NCBI GenBank assembly: GCA_024402115.1
Contig: JAKSJQ010000010.1
Coordinates: 1-53,973 of the forward strand
Direction of reading: 5' to 3'
Source of the DNA: Bacteroidales bacterium
Lineage (GTDB): Bacteria > Bacteroidota > Bacteroidia > Bacteroidales > UBA932
Length of the DNA: 53,973 bases
This document shows, piece by piece, positions 1-9,266 of this stretch (position 1 is the first letter of the stretch; each line of letters opens with the position of its first letter). The position numbers were made by a program, and so were the translations under genes. Below the pieces are notes generated by a model. It was given only the letters and a program-made list of their open reading frames with translations, searched no databases and was not told where the DNA came from.

Positions 1-557
1 TCGCCCACGTCACCGCTCTTCTCCGGATGGAACTGAGTTCCGTAGAAGTTCTCGTACTTGAGCGCAGCGCTGAACATCTTCTGTCCGTGCCTGCAGGTCG
101 CGATGGTATCCGGACAGAGCTCAGGATAGTATGAATGTACGAAATACACATGGGATCCGCCGGCCATGCCCTTGAAGAGCTTACCGTCGAGATTGTTGAT
201 CGAGTTCCAGCCCATGTGCGGAACCTTAGCCTCAGGATCCTCAGGGAACCTGCGTACATGGGAATCGAAGATGCCGAGGCACTTCGCATCGCCCTCCTCG
301 CTGTCCCTGCACATTATCTGCATTCCCACGCAGATACCGAGGACAGGACGGCGTATGCTCTTGATGACGTTTACGAGACCCTTCGCCTCGAGGTTGGCCA
401 TCGCATCCGCAGCGTTGCCTACGCCTGGCATGATCACCTTGTCAGCCTTGAGGAGCACGGCAGGGTCATCAGTGAGCACATACTCGCACCCAAGCCTCTC
501 CAGGGCGTTCTTGACGGACCTGAGATTGCCCGTATTATAATCCACTATTGCTATCAT
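1..557 (-). CDS. hisH: Imidazole glycerol phosphate synthase, glutaminase subunit HisH (3' truncated by window edge)
   Basis: Reverse-strand translation gives a class I glutamine amidotransferase. It begins MIAIVDYNTGN, has the oxyanion-strand PGVGNA, the nucleophile elbow GICVGMQ (Cys76; most homologues have GICLGMQ) and the catalytic His/Glu in GTQFHPEKSG. HisH supplies ammonia to HisF, which closes the imidazole ring in histidine synthesis. About 185 codons are present and only the last residues should lie beyond base 1. The ATG overlaps the hisB stop as ATGA, so translation is probably coupled. hisA, hisF and hisIE are not in the window and may follow to the left. Confidence 0.93.
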   Translation of the reverse strand, partial: MIAIVDYNTGNLRSVKNALERLGCEYVLTDDPAVLLKADKVIMPGVGNAADAMANLEAKGLVNVIKSIRRPVLGICVGMQIMCRDSEEGDAKCLGIFDSHVRRFPEDPEAKVPHMGWNSINNLDGKLFKGMAGGSHVYFVHSYYPELCPDTIATCRHGQKMFSAALKYENFYGTQFHPEKSGDVG

Positions 558-1627
558 AGCAGTCCTTTGCTTGATGGAAGTTCATAACTGAATACATTGC
601 GCCTTACCGCCTGGCGAAGCGCACGCGCGAAAGCCTTGAACACGCTCTCCGCGATATGATGGTTGTTCTCGCCCCTTGCCTGGACATAGAGGTTGCACTT
701 CATCGCGTCGCTCATCGACTTGAAGAAATGCTTGAACATCTCCGTAGGCACGTCGCCTACGTACTCGCGGGTGAACTCGACGTCCCATACCAGTTCGCTC
801 CTGCCGCCGAAGTCCATCAGACAGATTGCCCTGCACTCGTCCATAGGAAGTACGAATCCATATCTGTCGATTCCGACCTTTCCGCCGAGAGCCTTGGCGA
901 GGGCCTCTCCGAGGGCGATTCCCACGTCCTCCATGGTGTGGTGCTCGTCAACCTCGAGGTCTCCCTTGCAGCTGAGCTGGAGGGACACACCGCCGTGGTG
1001 CACGATCTGGTTGAGCATGTGGTCGAAGAACTTCAGTCCGCTGTCCACTGATGACTCGCCCTTTCCGTCAAGGTCCACCTTGACATAGATGTCGGTCTCT
1101 CCGGTCTTGCGGGCCACGGCCGCGCTGCGCTCGGTGCTGCGCACCGCCTCCACGACAGCCTTCCAGCTTTCGCGCGGATTCTCGGAGTCTATCTTGAGGC
1201 CCTTGGCGCCGAGGTTGCGCGCGAGCTGCATATCGCTCTCGCGGTCACCGATGACGAAGCTTGCAGCAAGGTCATACTCACCGGAAAGGTACTTTCCGAA
1301 CATGCCTATTCCCGGCTTACGTGTATCGAGTCCTTCCTCAGGAAAGCTGCGGTCGATGAGCTGGTCATCAAATACCACGTCCTCGCCCTCGAGGGTCTTG
1401 AGCATCTTCTCGTGAGCAGGCCAGAAGGTCTCCTCAGGGAAGGATGCCGTGCCGAGGCCGTCCTGGTTGCTTGCCATCACGATCTCGTAACCGAGGCCCA
1501 TCAGAGCCTTCATACCGGAGATCGCGCCGGGCACGAACTCGAGCACCTCGAGCGAATCTATCTGTTCGGTGACAGGCGGCTCCACGATGATGGTACCGTC
1601 CCTATCCACGAATATCGCCTTCTTCAT
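554..1627 (-). CDS. hisB: Bifunctional histidinol-phosphatase / imidazoleglycerol-phosphate dehydratase HisB
   Basis: This 357-residue protein fuses an N-terminal HAD phosphatase (about 1-165; DxDGT-type VDRDGT near residue 8, RKPG, and GDRESDM) to a C-terminal IGP dehydratase (about 170-357; DHMLNQIVHHGG, DEHHTMEDVG and GENNHHIAES metal-binding His/Glu motifs). It catalyses the sixth and eighth steps of histidine synthesis. In E. coli HisB the phosphatase has a Cys/His zinc loop; the matching stretch here (RSFPEEGLDTRKPG) has no cysteine, so that zinc site is absent. The start overlaps the end of hisC by 26 bases and the stop overlaps hisH by 4. Confidence 0.95.
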   Translation of the reverse strand: MKKAIFVDRDGTIIVEPPVTEQIDSLEVLEFVPGAISGMKALMGLGYEIVMASNQDGLGTASFPEETFWPAHEKMLKTLEGEDVVFDDQLIDRSFPEEGLDTRKPGIGMFGKYLSGEYDLAASFVIGDRESDMQLARNLGAKGLKIDSENPRESWKAVVEAVRSTERSAAVARKTGETDIYVKVDLDGKGESSVDSGLKFFDHMLNQIVHHGGVSLQLSCKGDLEVDEHHTMEDVGIALGEALAKALGGKVGIDRYGFVLPMDECRAICLMDFGGRSELVWDVEFTREYVGDVPTEMFKHFFKSMSDAMKCNLYVQARGENNHHIAESVFKAFARALRQAVRRNVFSYELPSSKGLL

Positions 1628-2654
1628 ATAGCTTCAAAGATTCAAGAAGTTTCACATTCTCCTCAGGGAGTCCGACGGTGATGCGGACACAGCCCTGGCA
1701 ACCCTTAACGCGGTTGCGGTTCCTCACGATGATTCCGGTCGCGAGCAGGTGGTTATAGACCCTGTCCGCATCGTCAACCTTCGCAAGGATGAAATTGGCC
1801 TCGCTCGGATACACCTTCTCGACGAAGGACATCGCCGCGACAGCCTCTGCAACTACCGCACGCTGGGCGACTATCTCGTTCACCCTGGCGGAATTGTCCT
1901 CCTGGAGGGCCTTGAGCGCCGCTTCCTGCGCAAGCTGGTTGATGTTGTATGGATATTTGACCATGGACATGAGCCTGATCACATATTCGTCCGCGAATGC
2001 GAGTCCGACCCTGAGACCGGCCATTCCCCATGCCTTAGAGAGGGTCTGGAGCACGACAAGGTTCGCAAACTCGCCTATCTTGGCAATAAGGCTTGGCTCA
2101 GAGCAGAAGTCTATGTAGGCCTCGTCGACCACGACTATACCCTTGAACCTCTCGAGCAGATCAACGATCTGCGCGTTCGAGAAGGCATTTCCTGTAGGGT
2201 TGTTCGGAGTACAAAGGAAGATGGCCTTGGTATTGGCATCACATGCTGCGAGAAGCGCGTCGTTGTCGAGGCTGAAGTCCTCGCCGAGCATGAATGGCTT
2301 AACCGCTATGTCGTTCATGTCCGCAGCAACGGCGTACATTCCGTAGCTCGGCGCGATCGCCACCACGTTGTCCTTTCCCGGCACGCAGAACACGCGGAAG
2401 ACCATGTCGATGGCCTCGTCGCTACCGTTGCCGATGAAGATGTTCTCCACTGCGGCACCCTTGATCTGGGAAATCCTCTCCTTGAGGGCCTTCTGGTGTG
2501 GATCAGGGTAACGGTTGTAGCCGGTAGGATAAGGACTCTCGTTGGCGTCGAGAAAGACGCCGATAGGTCCGCTGTACTCGTCCCTTGCCGTAGAATATGG
2601 GCAGAGGCTGCGTATGTTCGCCCTTACGAGCGTTTCGATTTCCTTACTTTTCAT
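1602..2654 (-). CDS. hisC: Histidinol-phosphate aminotransferase HisC
   Basis: A 350-residue fold-type I PLP enzyme. Seen in the sequence are the N-terminal substrate motif DANESPYP, the GNGSDEAID cofactor loop, TPNNPTGN, VVDEAYIDF and the Schiff-base lysine motif TLSKAWGMAGLRVG. It transaminates imidazole-acetol phosphate with glutamate to histidinol phosphate. The length matches the family. It overlaps hisD by 11 bases and hisB by 26 bases, consistent with a single transcript. The context (between hisD and hisB) separates it from other aminotransferases of the same fold. Confidence 0.95.
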   Translation of the reverse strand: MKSKEIETLVRANIRSLCPYSTARDEYSGPIGVFLDANESPYPTGYNRYPDPHQKALKERISQIKGAAVENIFIGNGSDEAIDMVFRVFCVPGKDNVVAIAPSYGMYAVAADMNDIAVKPFMLGEDFSLDNDALLAACDANTKAIFLCTPNNPTGNAFSNAQIVDLLERFKGIVVVDEAYIDFCSEPSLIAKIGEFANLVVLQTLSKAWGMAGLRVGLAFADEYVIRLMSMVKYPYNINQLAQEAALKALQEDNSARVNEIVAQRAVVAEAVAAMSFVEKVYPSEANFILAKVDDADRVYNHLLATGIIVRNRNRVKGCQGCVRITVGLPEENVKLLESLKLYEEGDIRG

Positions 2655-3924
2655 AGGTTCTCAGCTTTACTGCGTTTGCATGTGCCTGGAGACCCTCCGC
2701 CTCGGCCATCGAGACGATGGTCTTTGCAAGGCCGTCCAGCCCTTCCCTGCTGATTTCCTGGATGGTCATCTTCTTCATGAAGCTGTCGAGGTTCACTCCG
2801 CTGCATGAACGCGCCCATCCGCAGGTAGGAAGGGTATGGTTGGTGCCGGATGCGTAGTCACCTGCGCTCTCCGGTGTATAGTTTCCAAGGAATACGCTGC
2901 CGGCAGCTGTGATCTTGTCGGCAATCTCCCATGGGTTCTCCATAGAGATGATGAGGTGCTCCGAAGCATATTCGTTCGCGAATGCGACCATCTCGTCCCT
3001 GGATCCGAGTACCACGAATCGGCTCTTCTCGAGAGACTTCGCCACGAAGTCAGCGCGGCTCAGGAGCTCGGCCTGACGGAGTACCTCTGCCTCAACCTCG
3101 GAAGCAAGCTTGTCGCTGTCGCTCACGAGCATTACCTGACTGTCTGCACCATGCTCCGCCTGCGAGAGGAGGTCTGCTGCGACGAAAGCCGCGTTGGCGG
3201 TAGAGTCAGCCATGACCATCACCTCAGAAGGGCCAGCAGGCATGTCGATTGCCACCTGACGGTTGCCCAGGAGCTGCTTTGCAGTGGTCACGTACTGGTT
3301 GCCAGGTCCGAAGATCTTGTCGACCTTAGGCACTGACTCGGTACCGTATGCCATCGCTGCGACCGCCTGCGCGCCGCCGACCTTGTAGATCTTGCTGATG
3401 CCGCAGTAGGAAGCCGCATAGAGCACTGCCGGTGCCACCTTTCCGTTACGGGCACATGGAGTACAGAGCACCACCTCGCTGCATCCCGCTATGGCAGCCG
3501 GAATCGCCAGCATGAGCACGGTAGAGAAGAGAGGTGCCGTACCGCCTGGGATATAGAGTCCGACGCTCCTGATAGGAACCGGTCTCTGGATGCACCTGAC
3601 GCCGAGCGCAGTCTCGACCTCCACCTGGGAAGGATACTGAGCCTCATGGAAGGCTGTGATGTTGCAGGCGGCGTTCCTGATAGCCTCCTTGACATCCTCC
3701 GCCACGAGAGCGGCTGCTTCGGCAACTTCAGCCTCGCTCACTGCAAGGCTTTCCATATCGAGTCCGTCTATCTCCCTTGCGAGTCTGAAAAGGGCTGCAT
3801 CACCCTCCGTCCTCACACGTTCGATTATCTTCTCGACCCTATCCCTGACGACAGGATTGAAGTCGGATGGTCTGGCACAGAGGCCTGCCCATTCCTTTCT
3901 GTCGGGATTTCTGTATATCTCCAT
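2644..3924 (-). CDS. hisD: Histidinol dehydrogenase HisD
   Basis: A NAD-dependent dehydrogenase that oxidises L-histidinol to L-histidine in the last two steps. Visible are the family signature from FGPGNQYVTTAKQLLGN through the D(M)PAGPSEV segment, the zinc and catalytic region SQAEHGADSQ, SEHLII and GTNHTLPTCGWARS. I place the start at the internal ATG giving MEIYRNPDRKEW, because this matches the usual HisD N terminus and leaves a 10-base gap to the hisG stop. An ATG ten codons upstream (3954) would overlap hisG by 20 bases and is less likely. Product length from this start is 426 residues. Confidence 0.94.
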   Translation of the reverse strand: MEIYRNPDRKEWAGLCARPSDFNPVVRDRVEKIIERVRTEGDAALFRLAREIDGLDMESLAVSEAEVAEAAALVAEDVKEAIRNAACNITAFHEAQYPSQVEVETALGVRCIQRPVPIRSVGLYIPGGTAPLFSTVLMLAIPAAIAGCSEVVLCTPCARNGKVAPAVLYAASYCGISKIYKVGGAQAVAAMAYGTESVPKVDKIFGPGNQYVTTAKQLLGNRQVAIDMPAGPSEVMVMADSTANAAFVAADLLSQAEHGADSQVMLVSDSDKLASEVEAEVLRQAELLSRADFVAKSLEKSRFVVLGSRDEMVAFANEYASEHLIISMENPWEIADKITAAGSVFLGNYTPESAGDYASGTNHTLPTCGWARSCSGVNLDSFMKKMTIQEISREGLDGLAKTIVSMAEAEGLQAHANAVKLRTYEK

Positions 3925-3934
3925 GATATTATTA

Positions 3935-4786
3935 CTATGGTATGATCTTGTCAATATCGAGCACGAGTATGCCCTCCGCGCCTATTGCCTTGAGCGCGCG
4001 AACTTTCTCCCAGAGGTCGTTCTCGTCCACCACTGAGTGGAGAGAGCACCAGCCTTCAGCCGCAAGCGGCATGACGGTCGGGCTGCGCATGGCAGGAAGG
4101 AGCTTCACCGCTTCCTCGACTGAGCTCTGAGGGAGGTTCATGAGTATATATTTCTTATTCTTGCTCACCTTCTCGGACTCGATCCTGAAGAGGATTTCCT
4201 GGAGGACTTCCTGCTCCTCTGCGTCGAGATTGCCATTGGAGATGAGCACGGCCTCAGACTCGAACACGGTTTCGACCTCTACGAGTCCGTTGCTTACGAG
4301 AGTGCTGCCAGAAGATACGATGTCGAAGATGGCATCGGCGATGCCTGCGGCAGGAGCGATCTCCACCGAACCGGTGATGACCTCAACCTTGGCGTCTATG
4401 CCCTTCTCGGCAAGGAACTTCTTGAGTATGACTGGATACGAGGTTGCAATCCTCTTTCCGTTGAACCACTCGAGGCCGGGATAATCGACAGACTTAGGAA
4501 GCGCGAGGGAAATCCTGCACTTGCTGAAGCCAAGACGGTCTACTATCTCTACAGGAAGGTCCTTCTCCGCCACTTCGTTGTAACCTACGATACCAAGGGT
4601 AGCGACGCCGCTTGACACGAGCTGCGGGATGTCGTCATCCCTCATGTAGAGTACCTCGATAGGGAAATTCTTCGACTTGGAAAGGAACTTCCTCTTGGCA
4701 TCGTCTATCTTGATGCCTATGGAGTTGAGAAGTCCGACGGTGTCTTCGTTAAGACGACCTTTAGATTGAATTGCAATGCGTATCAT
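3935..4786 (-). CDS. hisG: ATP phosphoribosyltransferase HisG (long form)
   Basis: First enzyme of histidine synthesis, joining ATP and PRPP. The 283-residue length is that of the long, HisZ-independent form: two-lobed periplasmic-binding-type catalytic domain (IAIQSKGRLNEDT at the start, MRDDDIPQLVSSGVATLGIVG, and the PRPP-binding-like segment ending AIFDIVSSGSTL) and a C-terminal ACT-like domain from about 210 that normally binds histidine for feedback inhibition. It is the first structural gene after the his leader and terminator hairpin, 34 bases downstream of the hairpin, so both attenuation and allostery are likely to control it. Confidence 0.95.
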   Translation of the reverse strand: MIRIAIQSKGRLNEDTVGLLNSIGIKIDDAKRKFLSKSKNFPIEVLYMRDDDIPQLVSSGVATLGIVGYNEVAEKDLPVEIVDRLGFSKCRISLALPKSVDYPGLEWFNGKRIATSYPVILKKFLAEKGIDAKVEVITGSVEIAPAAGIADAIFDIVSSGSTLVSNGLVEVETVFESEAVLISNGNLDAEEQEVLQEILFRIESEKVSKNKKYILMNLPQSSVEEAVKLLPAMRSPTVMPLAAEGWCSLHSVVDENDLWEKVRALKAIGAEGILVLDIDKIIP

Positions 4787-4820
4787 AATTGTCTCTGTTT
4801 TGTTTCTGATGCATAAAAAA

Positions 4821-4848
4821 ATGAGGCTTACCTTGCGGTAAGCCTCAT
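4821..4848 (-). terminator. his attenuator hairpin
   Basis: A perfect 12-base-pair stem (4821-4832 with 4837-4848, loop of 4) is followed on the minus strand by six T residues. It sits between the his leader peptide and hisG, so it would stop transcription before the structural genes unless prevented. The six-base AGGCTT of its 5' arm is repeated in the leader at plus positions 4877-4882 and could pair with the 3' arm instead, a possible but weak antiterminator. Confidence 0.88.
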
Positions 4849-4880
4849 GATATTCTGTCTATGACTGCACATGCTGAAGC

Positions 4881-4940
4881 CTACCAAGTCTTGCGGAGAT
4901 GGTGGTGCTCGTGGTGGAATGCGCAGTTGAATGTTCTCAT
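4881..4940 (-). CDS. hisL: his operon leader peptide (19 residues, five His)
   Basis: A 19-codon ORF reading MRTFNCAFHHEHHHLRKTW lies directly upstream of the terminator hairpin before hisG. Five of six consecutive codons (9-14) are histidine, the stall signal expected of a his attenuator leader. The ATG is 9 bases after the -7 promoter element, so the mRNA would be leaderless or nearly so. It has no homology to enterobacterial HisL beyond composition. Function is inferred from composition and position. Confidence 0.85.
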   Translation of the reverse strand: MRTFNCAFHHEHHHLRKTW

Positions 4941-4948
4941 AACCCTAC

Positions 4949-4979
4949 GAAGGTAGGAAAGATTATTTGCAAAAACAAA
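4949..4979 (-). promoter_or_regulatory. his operon promoter (Bacteroidota type)
   Basis: On the minus strand a TTTG (-33, plus 4976-4979) is followed after 19 bases by TACCTTCG (-7, plus 4949-4956), one mismatch from TAnnTTTG. It sits in the 43 bases between ilvE and the his leader ATG, giving his its own start. An 8-base AT-rich inverted repeat (4962-4969 with 4976-4983) overlaps it and is too weak to be a convincing ilv terminator, so ilv read-through into his is possible. Confidence 0.65.
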
Positions 4980-4982
4980 TAA

Positions 4983-6020
4983 TTAGAGAACTATGCACCA
5001 GTTATGAGTATCCTCCTCGAGACCATCCTGGATTCCGCGGATGCGGTCGTAGAGCTTGCGGCTCACCTTTCCGCACTCGCTTCCTGAAGGGACATGGATG
5101 GTTTTTGTGATTTCGTTGCTCTCGAGTGCCGGCTTGTCGTCGATGCTGCAGATAGGAGTGATCACGACTGCTGTACCGCAGGCATTGATCTCCTCGAATT
5201 CCGGAAGCTCCTCAACGTAGACAGCCCTCTTCTCCACTGTCATGCCAAAGTCCTCTGCCACAGCCTGGAGAGTCTTGTTGGTGATAGATGGAAGCACAGA
5301 GTTAGAAAGAGGAGTCACATAGGTATTGCCCTTGATTGCAAGGAAGTTGGATGAACCGAACTCGTCGATCTTGGTCTTGGTGGCAGGATCGAGGAAAAGG
5401 AGCTCACGATAGCCGAGCTTGTGGGCAAGGTTGTATGGATGGAGCGAAGTCGCATAGTTAGCTGCGAGCTTGAACTGACCGGTACCATTAGGTGCAGCAC
5501 GGTCATAGTTCCTGGCAAGTACTGCAGTGCCAGGTGTAAGGATCTTCGCGCCGGAGTAAGTACCTACAGGGGCACACATGACTGCGAAGAGGACCTCATC
5601 CGATGATGCGATACCGAGCTGAGGGTTGCATCCGATGAGGACAGGACGAAGGTACATCGAAGCACCGTGTCCGTAAGGAGGGAGGAACTCGATGTTCGCC
5701 TCGACGCACTTGATGCACATGTCGATGAACATCTCCTCGGTAGGCACTGCCATGTCGAGGTATGAGCCGCTCCTGCGAAGACGCTTGGCGTTCTCATCAG
5801 GACGGAAGATACGGATCTTGCCGTCCACGCCCCTGAAGGCCTTGAGGCCCTCGAAGCAGGCATTTGCGTAATGGAACACTCCAGCGAATGCGCTGAAATG
5901 GAAATCAAAATCGTGTGAAGCTACAGGCTCGGACCATGCACCGTCCTTATAGTAGCTTGTGATGATGAAGCTGGTCTTCCTATACTTGAAGGAGAGATCT
6001 GACCAATCCAAATCTGCCAT
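4983..6020 (-). CDS. ilvE: Branched-chain amino acid aminotransferase IlvE
   Basis: A 345-residue fold-type IV PLP aminotransferase of the longer (class IIa) group. It has the substrate motif ANACFEGLKAFRG, the arginine motif ASMYLRPVLIG, the PLP lysine in GTGQFKLAANYA and the closing region FGSSNFLAIKG followed by LPSITNKTL. It transfers amino groups to the 2-oxo acids of Leu, Ile and Val. It is the last gene of the ilv-leu operon, 16 bases after leuB, and its stop lies 43 bases before the his leader ATG. Confidence 0.94.
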   Translation of the reverse strand: MADLDWSDLSFKYRKTSFIITSYYKDGAWSEPVASHDFDFHFSAFAGVFHYANACFEGLKAFRGVDGKIRIFRPDENAKRLRRSGSYLDMAVPTEEMFIDMCIKCVEANIEFLPPYGHGASMYLRPVLIGCNPQLGIASSDEVLFAVMCAPVGTYSGAKILTPGTAVLARNYDRAAPNGTGQFKLAANYATSLHPYNLAHKLGYRELLFLDPATKTKIDEFGSSNFLAIKGNTYVTPLSNSVLPSITNKTLQAVAEDFGMTVEKRAVYVEELPEFEEINACGTAVVITPICSIDDKPALESNEITKTIHVPSGSECGKVSRKLYDRIRGIQDGLEEDTHNWCIVL

Positions 6021-6036
6021 AGTATTGTCTTTTTAA

Positions 6037-7092
6037 TTAGATTCTTGATGCTACCCAATCACCTACCTCTGAGGTGCTGTATGCCTTTCCGCCGTTTGCG
6101 AGGTCCTCAGTCACGACGCATGCGTCGATGCTTGCGGATACCGCGTTCCTGATGGCCTTACCCTCCTCGAGGAGACCGAGGTGCTCGAGAAGCATTGCAG
6201 CCGAGAGTATGGTTGCGAGAGGGTTCGCGATGTTCTTGCCGGCTGCCTGAGGATATGAACCGTGGATAGGCTCGAATACTCCGGTGTGCTCGCCTACCGA
6301 TGCTGACGCAAGGAGACCCATTGAGCCAGAGATGCAGCTTGCCTCGTCGGTGAGGATGTCGCCGAAGGTGTTCTCTGTCACGAGGACATCGAAGAACTTA
6401 GGCCAGGTGATGAGCTTCATCGCTGCGTTGTCGACGTACATGTAGTCGGTGGTGATGTCTGGATACTCACCCTCGATCTCCTGTGCGACCTGCCTCCAGA
6501 GCCTTGAAGACTCGAGGACATTGGCCTTGTCGACCACGGTGAGGTGCTTGCGACGCTTGCCCGCGTACTCGTATGCGAGACGGAGGATGCGCTCTACCTC
6601 GTGGCGATGGTAGATGTTGGTATCATAAGCGGTGTCGCCGTTGTTGAGACGTCCCTTCTCACCGAAGTACATACCGCCGGTAAGCTCACGGATGCAGATG
6701 AAGTCGGCACCCTCTACGAGCTCCTTCTTGAGCGGAGACTTGTCGACGAGTGAGGAGAAGGTCTCCACAGGACGGAGGTTTGCGAAGAGACCGAGCTTCT
6801 TGCGCATTGCGAGAAGACCCTGCTCAGGGCGTACCTTTGCCTTAGGATCATTGTCGAAACGTGGGTCACCCACTGCTCCGAAGAGGACTGCATCAGCCTC
6901 GAGACAGGTATTGAAGGTCTCGTCAGGGAATGCAGAACCGGTCGCGTCGATTGCACATGCTCCGACGAGGCCGAAAGTATATGTTACCTTGTGGCCGAAC
7001 TTCGCAGCCACGGCATCAATGGCCTTTACGGCCTGTTCAACGACTTCGGGTCCGATACCGTCACCCGGAAGCTTTGCGATTCTGATGTCCAT
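6037..7092 (-). CDS. leuB: 3-isopropylmalate dehydrogenase LeuB
   Basis: A 351-residue beta-decarboxylating dehydrogenase. Seen are the N-terminal [10 protein letters not shown], the substrate arginines in [13 protein letters not shown] and [16 protein letters not shown], the catalytic Tyr in that loop, the lysine in VVDKANVLE, the metal aspartates in [14 protein letters not shown] and the NAD-binding [18 protein letters not shown]. It oxidises 3-isopropylmalate for leucine. Next to cimA it can also be expected to oxidise 3-methylmalate to 2-oxobutyrate for isoleucine (inference). It follows cimA by 2 bases. Confidence 0.95.
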   Translation of the reverse strand: MDIRIAKLPGDGIGPEVVEQAVKAIDAVAAKFGHKVTYTFGLVGACAIDATGSAFPDETFNTCLEADAVLFGAVGDPRFDNDPKAKVRPEQGLLAMRKKLGLFANLRPVETFSSLVDKSPLKKELVEGADFICIRELTGGMYFGEKGRLNNGDTAYDTNIYHRHEVERILRLAYEYAGKRRKHLTVVDKANVLESSRLWRQVAQEIEGEYPDITTDYMYVDNAAMKLITWPKFFDVLVTENTFGDILTDEASCISGSMGLLASASVGEHTGVFEPIHGSYPQAAGKNIANPLATILSAAMLLEHLGLLEEGKAIRNAVSASIDACVVTEDLANGGKAYSTSEVGDWVASRI

Positions 7093-7094
7093 AT

Positions 7095-8627
7095 CTATTG
7101 ATGTATTATATCAAGGTTTTCCAAAATGTTGAGCATCTTGACGGTCGCCTTGATGGCGGCCTCTGTCTGGTCGGAGTCGATACCCCTGGTCTTGAACTGG
7201 TAGCCGTTGCTGTCCCATGTGATCGTAGTCGCAACGAGCGCATCCGTCTTTCCTCCCGGAGGAATGGTCACCTGATAGTCGGCAAGGACGGGATGAGGCT
7301 TCTCGAGTCGGTCGTATATCTTCCAGATCGCCTTCATGAAGGCATCGTACTGTCCGTCTCCGACTGCTGAATCCTCGTACTCGGTACCATGGATGTTGAC
7401 CTTCACGATGGCGAAAGGCTTCATCAGCCTGGTCAGCTGAAGGCTGTAGTTCAGGATGTGGATGTTGTCCGGAGTCTCCTTCGAGGTCTCCTTGAGCACA
7501 TCGGCGATGATGAAAGGAAGATCCTCCGCGCTCATGGACTCCTTCTTGTCTCCGAGTTCCACGACTCTCGCCGTCACGAGCTTGACCTGTTCCGGGGTGA
7601 GGGTCATGTTCAGAGCCTTGAGGTTCTCCACGATGTTGGCCTTTCCGCTGGTCTTGCCGAGCGCATACTTCCTGACACGTCCGAATCTCTCCGGAAGCAG
7701 GTCGTTCACATAGAGGTTTCCCTTCCTGTCGCCGTCGGCATGAACACCGCTGCTCTGGGTGAAGACATTCTCGCCCACGACAGGCATGTTCTCCGGAACC
7801 CTGATGCCCGAGATGCTCTCCACATACTTGCAAACATGGGTAAGCTCGCTCTCGTCGAGATTGTTCTCAACCTTGAGCATGTCATTCAGGATCACGGCCA
7901 TGCTCGCCAGAGGAGTGTTTCCTGTCCTCTCTCCGAGTCCGTTCACGGTAAGGTGGAGACCACTGACACCGGCCTTCACGGCTGCGTAGCTGTTTGCCAC
8001 TGCGAGGTCATAGTCGTTATGTCCATGGAAGTCGAAGTGGATGTCGGGATAGCGCTCGGTCATCTGCGCGACCATCATCGATGTCTGGTCAGGGTTGAGT
8101 ATTCCGAGGGTGTCAGGAAGCATGAATCTCCTGATCGAGCTGTCCTTGAGTCCGTCCACGAGCTGGAACACATACTCAGGAGACTGGAGCATTCCGTTGG
8201 ACCAATCCTCGAGATAGATGTTGCATGAGAGTCCGCGGGACTCTGCCCTGGAAACGACTTCGAGAATGTCGGCTATGTGCTGCTCCGGGGTCTTCCTGAG
8301 CTGCGTGGTGACGTGGCGCAGGGATCCCTTCGCAAGTATGTTGACCACCTTTCCTCCGGCATCGGCTATCCAATCCACGGACACGCCGCCATCGATGAAG
8401 CCGAGGGCCTCGACTCTCTCAAGGCAGCCCTTGGAAGCCGCCCAGCTGCATATTGCGCGGAAGGCATCCGACTCGCCACGGGAAACCCTGGCTGAGGCAA
8501 CCTCAATCCTGTCGACCTTGAGCTTCTCGAGGAGCATGCTCGCGATCGCAAGCTTCTCATTCACGTTGAATGAGACGCCGGCGGTCTGTTCGCCGTCCCT
8601 GAGGGTGGTGTCAAGAATTTCCAGCAT
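7095..8627 (-). CDS. cimA: (R)-citramalate synthase, Leptospira-type CimA
   Basis: A 510-residue HMGL-like acyltransferase: TIM barrel with [22 protein letters not shown] and [14 protein letters not shown], a linker with [13 protein letters not shown], and a C-terminal LeuA-type regulatory domain (about 390-510, [10 protein letters not shown]). Motifs such as [21 protein letters not shown] and PERFGR agree, from memory, with the characterised citramalate synthase of Leptospira interrogans better than with isopropylmalate synthases, and a separate typical leuA is in the same operon. It would condense pyruvate and acetyl-CoA and start threonine-independent isoleucine synthesis. Alternative: a second isopropylmalate or homocitrate synthase. 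Confidence 0.82.
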   Translation of the reverse strand: MLEILDTTLRDGEQTAGVSFNVNEKLAIASMLLEKLKVDRIEVASARVSRGESDAFRAICSWAASKGCLERVEALGFIDGGVSVDWIADAGGKVVNILAKGSLRHVTTQLRKTPEQHIADILEVVSRAESRGLSCNIYLEDWSNGMLQSPEYVFQLVDGLKDSSIRRFMLPDTLGILNPDQTSMMVAQMTERYPDIHFDFHGHNDYDLAVANSYAAVKAGVSGLHLTVNGLGERTGNTPLASMAVILNDMLKVENNLDESELTHVCKYVESISGIRVPENMPVVGENVFTQSSGVHADGDRKGNLYVNDLLPERFGRVRKYALGKTSGKANIVENLKALNMTLTPEQVKLVTARVVELGDKKESMSAEDLPFIIADVLKETSKETPDNIHILNYSLQLTRLMKPFAIVKVNIHGTEYEDSAVGDGQYDAFMKAIWKIYDRLEKPHPVLADYQVTIPPGGKTDALVATTITWDSNGYQFKTRGIDSDQTEAAIKATVKMLNILENLDIIHQ

Positions 8628-8630
8628 ATC

Positions 8631-9254
8631 CTAATATCTGACTGACGCAGCCTCGTACTTCTCTATCTCAGCTTTCTGCTGGAGGAGATAGTCGATGTCG
8701 TCAAGTGCGTTTACGAGACAATACTTCTTGTATCCGTTGATGTCGAACTTCTCTGAGCGTCCGGTGGTGAGGTTGGTGACGGTCTGTGCAGGAACATCTA
8801 CCTTCACCTGAGCCTGAGGATCGGCAGCGATGGTCTGGAAGAGCTCAGCGAGGAACTCCTCAGACACTACCACAGGAAGAACGAAGTTGTTGAGCTCGTT
8901 GTTCTTGTGGATATCGGCGAAGAAGCTTGAGATCACGACCCTGAATCCATAACCGGCGATTGCCCAAGCGGCATGCTCACGGCTGGATCCTGAACCGAAG
9001 TTCTTGCCCGCTACGAGAATCTGGTGCACACCCTCTGAAGGGGCAGCACAGAACGCAGGGGTATTGAACACGAACTCCTTCTTAGGAGTATTGTCAGCAT
9101 TGTACCTCCAATCCCTGAAGAGGTTGTCACCGAAGAACTTCTCGTCCCTTGAAGTAGCCTTGAGGAAACGTGCAGGGATGATCTGGTCGGTGTCCACGTT
9201 CTCGAGAGGAAGAGGAACACAGGTAGACTGTATGATGTCGAACTTTGCTTTCAT
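8631..9254 (-). CDS. leuD: Isopropylmalate isomerase small subunit LeuD
   Basis: A 207-residue swivelling-domain subunit with the family motifs [18 protein letters not shown] near the start and [17 protein letters not shown] in the middle. It partners LeuC to interconvert 2- and 3-isopropylmalate, and probably citramalate and 3-methylmalate given the neighbouring cimA. It lies 12 bases after leuC and 3 bases before cimA. Length is normal for bacterial LeuD. Confidence 0.95.
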   Translation of the reverse strand: MKAKFDIIQSTCVPLPLENVDTDQIIPARFLKATSRDEKFFGDNLFRDWRYNADNTPKKEFVFNTPAFCAAPSEGVHQILVAGKNFGSGSSREHAAWAIAGYGFRVVISSFFADIHKNNELNNFVLPVVVSEEFLAELFQTIAADPQAQVKVDVPAQTVTNLTTGRSEKFDINGYKKYCLVNALDDIDYLLQQKAEIEKYEAASVRY

Positions 9255-9266
9255 TGCCTTAATACT

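Noticed and set aside
135..587. Plus-strand frame over hisH
   Set aside because: Shadow of hisH, which has complete glutaminase motifs on the other strand.
3925..3954. Upstream ATG for hisD
   Set aside because: It would add ten residues absent from the usual N terminus and overlap hisG by 20 bases; the internal ATG fits the family start.
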